A DNA stretch of 64,000 nucleotides, from positions 433,888-497,887 of the forward strand of contig NZ_SZPR01000010.1 of the NCBI RefSeq assembly GCF_005280195.1. Direction: 5' to 3'. The DNA is from Streptomyces galbus (GTDB taxonomy: Bacteria; Actinomycetota; Actinomycetes; Streptomycetales; Streptomycetaceae). Made by a program: the position numbers and the translations under genes. Under the pieces are notes generated by a model that was not told the DNA's origin, ran no database searches, and was given only the letters and a program-made list of their open reading frames with translations. Position 1 is the first letter of the stretch, and every line of letters starts with the position of its first letter. Shown here one piece after another: positions 60,225-64,000 of the stretch.

Positions 60225-61046
60225 ATGCAGACGAACCCCCCTTCCCCGGCTCCCCCGTACTCCAGCCTGGTCGCGGTCGGCGACTCGTTCACGGAGGGCA
60301 TGTCGGACCTGTTGCCCGACGGCACCTACCGCGGCTGGGCCGACCTGCTGGCCGGCCGGATGGCCGCGCAGGCGCCCGGCTTCCGCTACGCCAACCTCGC
60401 CGTGCGCGGCAAGCTCATCGGGCAGATCGTCCACGAGCAGGTGGACGTGGCGGCGGCCATGGGCGCCGACGTGATCACCCTGGTCGGCGGCCTGAACGAC
60501 ACCCTGCGCCCCAAGTGCGACATGGGCCGGGTCACGGGCCTGCTCACCGAGGCCGTGGAGCGCCTGGCGCCGCACTGCAAGCAGCTCGTGCTGATGCGCA
60601 GCCCGGGCCGGCAGGGGCCGGTCCTGGAGCGGTTCCGGCCGCGCATGGAGGAGCTGTTCGCCTGCGTCGACGACCTGGCCGCCCGGCACGGCGCCGTCGT
60701 CGTCGACCTGTACGGCGCGCCCTCGCTCGCCGACCCGCGGCTGTGGGACGTCGACCGGCTGCACCTGACGGCCGAGGGGCACCGCCGGGTCGCGGAGGCC
60801 GTCTGGCAGGCGCTCGGCTACGACCCCGAGGACACCGAGTGGCGCACGCCGCTCGCGGCCACCCCGCCGCCCCGCTGGGTGGCCCGCCGCATCGCCGACG
60901 CCCGCTTCGCCCGCGAGCACCTGCTGCCGTGGATAGGCCGCCGGCTGACCGGCCGCTCCTCGGGCGACGGCCGCCCCGCCAAGCGCCCCGACCTGCTGCC
61001 CTACGACCATTCCCGCACACCGGGCGGCGGAGCCGACGCCCCGTGA
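60225..61046 (+). CDS. SGNH/GDSL hydrolase
   Basis: The 273-residue protein has block I VAVGDSFTEGM with nucleophile Ser21, the Gly block RGKLIGQI, the Asn block VGGLNDTLRP and the catalytic Asp-His block DRLHLTAEGHRR (about residues 175-186). It has no signal peptide, so it acts in the cytoplasm as an esterase or lipase of unknown substrate. TACGAT lies 10 bases before the ATG with no ribosome site, giving a very short or no leader. Confidence 0.9.
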   Translation: MQTNPPSPAPPYSSLVAVGDSFTEGMSDLLPDGTYRGWADLLAGRMAAQAPGFRYANLAVRGKLIGQIVHEQVDVAAAMGADVITLVGGLNDTLRPKCDMGRVTGLLTEAVERLAPHCKQLVLMRSPGRQGPVLERFRPRMEELFACVDDLAARHGAVVVDLYGAPSLADPRLWDVDRLHLTAEGHRRVAEAVWQALGYDPEDTEWRTPLAATPPPRWVARRIADARFAREHLLPWIGRRLTGRSSGDGRPAKRPDLLPYDHSRTPGGGADAP

Positions 61047-61105
61047 CGGAGGTCTCGTAGGTTCCGCCGAACCCGGCCGTGGCGCTGGCCTGCACGAATC
61101 GCCAG

Positions 61106-61111
61106 TAGAAT
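61106..61111 (+). promoter_or_regulatory. -10 TAGAAT of a leaderless purB transcript
   Basis: TAGAAT is close to consensus TAGAAT/TANNNT and lies 8 bases before the GTG start of purB. No Shine-Dalgarno is present. Confidence 0.55.
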
Positions 61112-61119
61112 CCGTACAC

Positions 61120-62562
61120 GTGACTTCTGCGCCCGCCAAGCCCCGCATCCCGAACGTCCTCGCCGGACGCTACGCCTCCGCCGAGCTCGCCACGCTCTGG
61201 TCGCCCGAGCACAAGGTCAAGCTGGAGCGCCGGCTCTGGCTCGCCGTGCTGCGTGCCCAGAAGGACCTCGGGATCGAGGTGCCGGACGCGGCGATCGCCG
61301 ACTACGAGCGTGTCCTGGACACCGTCGACCTGGCCTCCGTCGCCGAGCGCGAGAAGGTCACCCGGCACGACGTGAAGGCGCGGATCGAGGAGTTCAACGA
61401 CCTCGCCGGGCACGAGCAGGTCCACAAGGGCATGACCTCCCGCGACCTGACGGAGAACGTCGAGCAGCTGCAGATCCGGCTCTCCCTTGAGCTGGTCCGT
61501 GACCGCACCGTGGCCGTCCTCGCGCGGCTCGGCAAGCTGGCCGCCGAGTACGGCGAGCTGGTCATGGCCGGCCGCTCCCACAACGTGGCCGCCCAGGCCA
61601 CCACCCTCGGCAAGCGTTTCGCGACCGCCGCCGACGAGCTGCTGGTGGCCTACGGCCGCGTCGAGGAGCTGCTCGGCCGTTACCCGCTGCGCGGCATCAA
61701 GGGCCCGGTCGGCACCGCCCAGGACATGCTGGACCTGCTCGGCGGGGACGCGGCGAAGCTGGCCGACCTGGAGCAGCGCATCGCCGACCACCTCGGCTTC
61801 GGGCAGGCGTTCACCTCGGTCGGCCAGGTCTACCCGCGCTCGCTGGACTACGAGGTCGTCACCGCCCTGGTGCAGCTGGCGGCGGCGCCGTCCTCGCTGG
61901 CGAAGACGATCCGCCTGATGGCGGGGCACGAGCTGGTCACCGAGGGCTTCAAGCCGGGCCAGGTCGGCTCGTCGGCGATGCCGCACAAGATGAACACCCG
62001 CTCCTGCGAGCGCGTCAACGGCCTCATGGTGATCCTGCGCGGCTACGCCTCCATGACCGGCGAGCTGGCGGGCGACCAGTGGAACGAGGGCGACGTGTCC
62101 TGCTCGGTGGTGCGCCGCGTCGCGCTGCCGGACGCGTTCTTCGCGCTGGACGGCCTGCTGGAGACGTTCCTGACCGTGCTCGACGAGTTCGGCGCCTTCC
62201 CGGCCGTGGTGGCCCGCGAGCTGGACCGCTACCTGCCGTTCCTGGCCACCACCAAGGTGCTGATGGCGTCGGTGCGCGCCGGGGTGGGCCGCGAGGAGGC
62301 GCACGAGGCGATCAAGGAGAACGCCGTGGCGTGCGCGCTGGCGATGCGCGAGCAGGGCGCCGAGCGCAACGAGCTGCTCGACCGGCTGGCCGCGGACGCG
62401 CGCATCCCGCTGGACCGGCGGGGGCTGGACGCGCTGATGGCCGACAAGCTGTCCTTCACGGGCGCGGCCGCCGACCAGGTCGGCACGGTCGTCGCGCGGA
62501 TCGACGAGATCGTGAAGCAGCGTCCGGAGGCCGCGGGGTACTCGCCGGGGGCGATCCTCTGA
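61120..62562 (+). CDS. purB: Adenylosuccinate lyase
   Basis: The 480-residue enzyme has the fumarase/aspartase superfamily signature GSSAMPHKMN (residues 283-292) and SHNVAAQATTLGKR with the catalytic His region. It cleaves SAICAR and adenylosuccinate in purine synthesis. The GTG start and a near-consensus -10 immediately upstream suggest a leaderless mRNA. The glycosylase gene follows after 30 bases with its own ribosome site. Confidence 0.95.
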   Translation: MTSAPAKPRIPNVLAGRYASAELATLWSPEHKVKLERRLWLAVLRAQKDLGIEVPDAAIADYERVLDTVDLASVAEREKVTRHDVKARIEEFNDLAGHEQVHKGMTSRDLTENVEQLQIRLSLELVRDRTVAVLARLGKLAAEYGELVMAGRSHNVAAQATTLGKRFATAADELLVAYGRVEELLGRYPLRGIKGPVGTAQDMLDLLGGDAAKLADLEQRIADHLGFGQAFTSVGQVYPRSLDYEVVTALVQLAAAPSSLAKTIRLMAGHELVTEGFKPGQVGSSAMPHKMNTRSCERVNGLMVILRGYASMTGELAGDQWNEGDVSCSVVRRVALPDAFFALDGLLETFLTVLDEFGAFPAVVARELDRYLPFLATTKVLMASVRAGVGREEAHEAIKENAVACALAMREQGAERNELLDRLAADARIPLDRRGLDALMADKLSFTGAAADQVGTVVARIDEIVKQRPEAAGYSPGAIL

Positions 62563-62592
62563 TCCACCCCGACCGCTGAACTGGAGGGACCC

Positions 62593-63219
62593 GTGCCCCG
62601 TTTCACCCCGGCGCAACTGGAGGCCGCCCGCGACCGGCTCGTCCCGGACGTCGTGGCACCGGACCTGCGCGTGCTGTTCTGCGGGATCAACCCGGGTCTG
62701 ATGACCGCCGCGACGGGGCATCACTTCGCGCGGCCCGGCAACCGGTTCTGGCCGGTGCTGCACCTGTCGGGGTTCACACCGAGACTGCTCAAGCCGGCCG
62801 AGCAGCAGGAGCTGCTGTCGTACGGGCTCGGGATCACCAACGTGGTGGCCCGGGCCACGGCGCGGGCGGACGAGCTGACGGCTGAGGAATACCGCGAGGG
62901 CGGCCGGCTGCTCGCGGAGAAGACGGCCCGGCTCAGGCCCCGGTGGCTGGCGGTGGTGGGGGTGACCGCCTATCGCGCGGCGTTCGACGAACGCAAGGCC
63001 CAGGTCGGCCCGCAGGAGCGGACGATCGGCGACACGCGCGTGTGGGTGCTGCCCAACCCCAGCGGTCTGAACGCCCACTGGACGGCGGCGACGATGGCGG
63101 AGGAGTTCGCCCGGCTGCGGGTGGCGGCGGACGGCGCGGCGAGCGGGGCGGAGGCCGGCGCGCCGGGCGGCCCGGCGGACGGGGCGGCGCCGCCGGTCAG
63201 GGCAGCGGAACCTCGGTGA
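62593..63219 (+). CDS. mug: Mug/TDG-type mismatch-specific DNA glycosylase
   Basis: The 208-residue protein has the active-site motif LFCGINPGL (about residues 28-36), HHFARPGNRFWPVLHLSG and the DNA-intercalating NPSGLNAHW region, all typical of Mug. It removes uracil or ethenocytosine opposite guanine. The last 40 residues are Ala/Gly-rich and overlap the end of the opposing gene by 23 bases. GGAGGG precedes the GTG. Confidence 0.92.
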   Translation: MPRFTPAQLEAARDRLVPDVVAPDLRVLFCGINPGLMTAATGHHFARPGNRFWPVLHLSGFTPRLLKPAEQQELLSYGLGITNVVARATARADELTAEEYREGGRLLAEKTARLRPRWLAVVGVTAYRAAFDERKAQVGPQERTIGDTRVWVLPNPSGLNAHWTAATMAEEFARLRVAADGAASGAEAGAPGGPADGAAPPVRAAEPR

Positions 63220-63637
63220 CGACCAGCAGCAGCCGGATCTCGTCGGAGGGGTCGAGGTCGGCGACGCCCACGGCGGCCCACCGCCCGTCCGCGGAGGGCT
63301 CCCAGACGCAGGCGTGAGCGACCGCCGTGCTGAACCCGGCCCAGGGCTCCGGTATCTCCCCCTTCTCGGTGCGCAGGCGTATCCCCTGCAGACCGTGCTC
63401 GAACGGCTCCCCCCACCGCGCGGCCAGGCCGTCGACCAGGTGCTCGGACTCCGCACGGAACTCCTCGCCCCGCGCCGCCCGGACCGCGGGATCCGCGTCC
63501 CGCAGCCCCTGACTGACCCTTAACTCGGCCGTGAAGTGACCGGGTCCGCCGAAGCCGAGTTCCGCCCTGCCGTCCCGGTCGGGGAAGTCCCGGGACCGCA
63601 GCAGGTCGGCCACGGCGAGATACGTCTCGATGCCCAT
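63197..63637 (-). CDS. Conserved-type hypothetical protein
   Basis: This 146-residue cytoplasmic protein begins GIETYLAVADLLRSRDFPDRDG and has alternating strands ending VADLDPSDEIRLLLVVTEVPLP. There is no signal, membrane segment or known motif. The ATG used has GGAG just upstream; an in-frame GTG 10 codons earlier lacks one. Its 3' end overlaps that of the glycosylase gene on the other strand. I do not recognise a function. Confidence 0.65.
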   Translation of the reverse strand: MGIETYLAVADLLRSRDFPDRDGRAELGFGGPGHFTAELRVSQGLRDADPAVRAARGEEFRAESEHLVDGLAARWGEPFEHGLQGIRLRTEKGEIPEPWAGFSTAVAHACVWEPSADGRWAAVGVADLDPSDEIRLLLVVTEVPLP

Positions 63638-63716
63638 GCGCTCCAGTAAACCGGCCGCCACTGACAATTGGCGGGGCGTCAGCCCGCCCTCCGCGACCGC
63701 CCCCTGCTTCCCGGTC

Positions 63717-64000
63717 TCAGACGTCCCGGCGCCGCACGCTCCACCCGCCCGCCGCGAGCGCCGTCGCCGCCCACAGCGCGGTCACCGCGAGGCCCGTCCA
63801 GGGGCCCGGTCCGGCGTCGGTGCCCGTGTGCAGCACGGCCTGACCGGCCCGGTCCGGCAGGTAGTCCGCGACCGTGCCCGACAGGTCGCCGATCACGAAG
63901 GAGACGATCAGCAGGAACGGCACGAGGAAGCCGAGCGTGGCGACACCGCTGCGCAGCACGGCCGCCAGCCCCGCGGCCAGCAGGGCCATCAGCGTCAGGT
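63717..64000 (-). CDS. ABC-2 type transporter permease, 3' part
   Basis: The reading frame runs off the window end; 93 C-terminal residues are visible. They contain two membrane helices (VATLGFLVPFLLIVSFVIG and WTGLAVTALWAATALAAGGW) and end SVRRRDV, the usual finish of ABC-2 permeases (WxxxxLxAGxxxFRRRDV). The Asp-rich loop SGTVADYLPDRAGQAV fits the external loop of that family. Its ATPase would lie beyond the window. Confidence 0.8.
   Translation of the reverse strand, partial: LTLMALLAAGLAAVLRSGVATLGFLVPFLLIVSFVIGDLSGTVADYLPDRAGQAVLHTGTDAGPGPWTGLAVTALWAATALAAGGWSVRRRDV

Noticed and set aside
60544..63456. A 970-codon minus-strand frame opposite the SGNH, purB and glycosylase genes
   Set aside because: Same reason: no start site, low-complexity Arg/Gly/Ala composition, and it lies antisense to well-supported genes.

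Overview
This window is chromosomal DNA from a Streptomyces. The sequence is very GC-rich with strong third-position GC bias, start codons are ATG, GTG and TTG, and short ATGA or GTGA overlaps between genes are common. The gene order from the ATP-dependent ligase through pfkA, rocD, tripeptidyl aminopeptidase, urease and biotin genes to purB matches, from memory, the region around SCO1190-SCO1260 of S. coelicolor. No tRNA, rRNA, insertion sequence or CRISPR array was seen.

Layout. (1) Positions 1-2.65 kb hold a telomere-maintenance pair, tap (5' end outside the window) and tpg. A short apparent remnant of an F420/FMN (PPOX-type) oxidoreductase gene abuts the tpg stop. (2) 2.7-8.1 kb holds accessory and stress-type genes: ANTAR, AraC, a 42-residue acidic repeat protein, a His-rich protein, and two secreted proteins (phosphodiester glycosidase and phosphodiesterase-like). 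(3) 8.2-20 kb holds acyl-CoA metabolism (a coupled acyl-CoA dehydrogenase pair with a quinone reductase, and a third acyl-CoA dehydrogenase divergent from a TetR regulator across a perfect operator), a CPYC flavoprotein divergent from an XRE-cupin regulator, a DNA ligase-NUDIX pair and a succinate-semialdehyde dehydrogenase. (4) 20-25 kb holds peptide deformylase, the MurT-GatD lipid II amidation pair, phosphofructokinase and a CtaG-like oxidase assembly protein. (5) 25-32 kb holds a four-gene LytTR regulator / DUF485-like / sodium-solute symporter / LytS-type kinase operon, then an AsnC regulator with dimethylargininase and ornithine aminotransferase. (6) 32-39 kb holds two multidomain PP2C phosphatases, an acyltransferase and a secreted tripeptidyl aminopeptidase.

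(7) 38.8-43.7 kb is a complete urease cluster ureABC-ureF-ureG-ureD on the minus strand, with a GlnR-type box upstream of ureA. (8) 43.8-46.2 kb is the most unusual stretch. An orphan YefM/Phd antitoxin is divergent from a ClpP paralogue that has lost two of its three catalytic residues. They share a 72-base gap holding YefM-type TGTACA dyads, and a small unknown gene is coupled to the ClpP-like gene. Next comes a cyclic-di-AMP (ydaO) riboswitch in front of a secreted NlpC/P60 hydrolase. (9) 46.4-48.3 kb is a WhiJ-type triad (ATPase, XRE-DUF5753, DUF397). (10) 48.3-52.8 kb is the biotin cluster, bioF divergent from bioB-bioA-bioD. BioB carries a four-fold 8-residue Cys/His repeat tail. (11) 52.9-64 kb holds a methyltransferase, a MacB-type ABC exporter, a GNAT enzyme, two coupled CNNM/CorC-type proteins, an SGNH hydrolase, purB, a Mug-type DNA glycosylase, a hypothetical gene and the end of an ABC-2 permease.

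Functionally the window is mostly core metabolism and regulation. The tap-tpg pair beside a broken gene marks a likely recombination junction. Assignments rest on motif reading only; no database search was possible.
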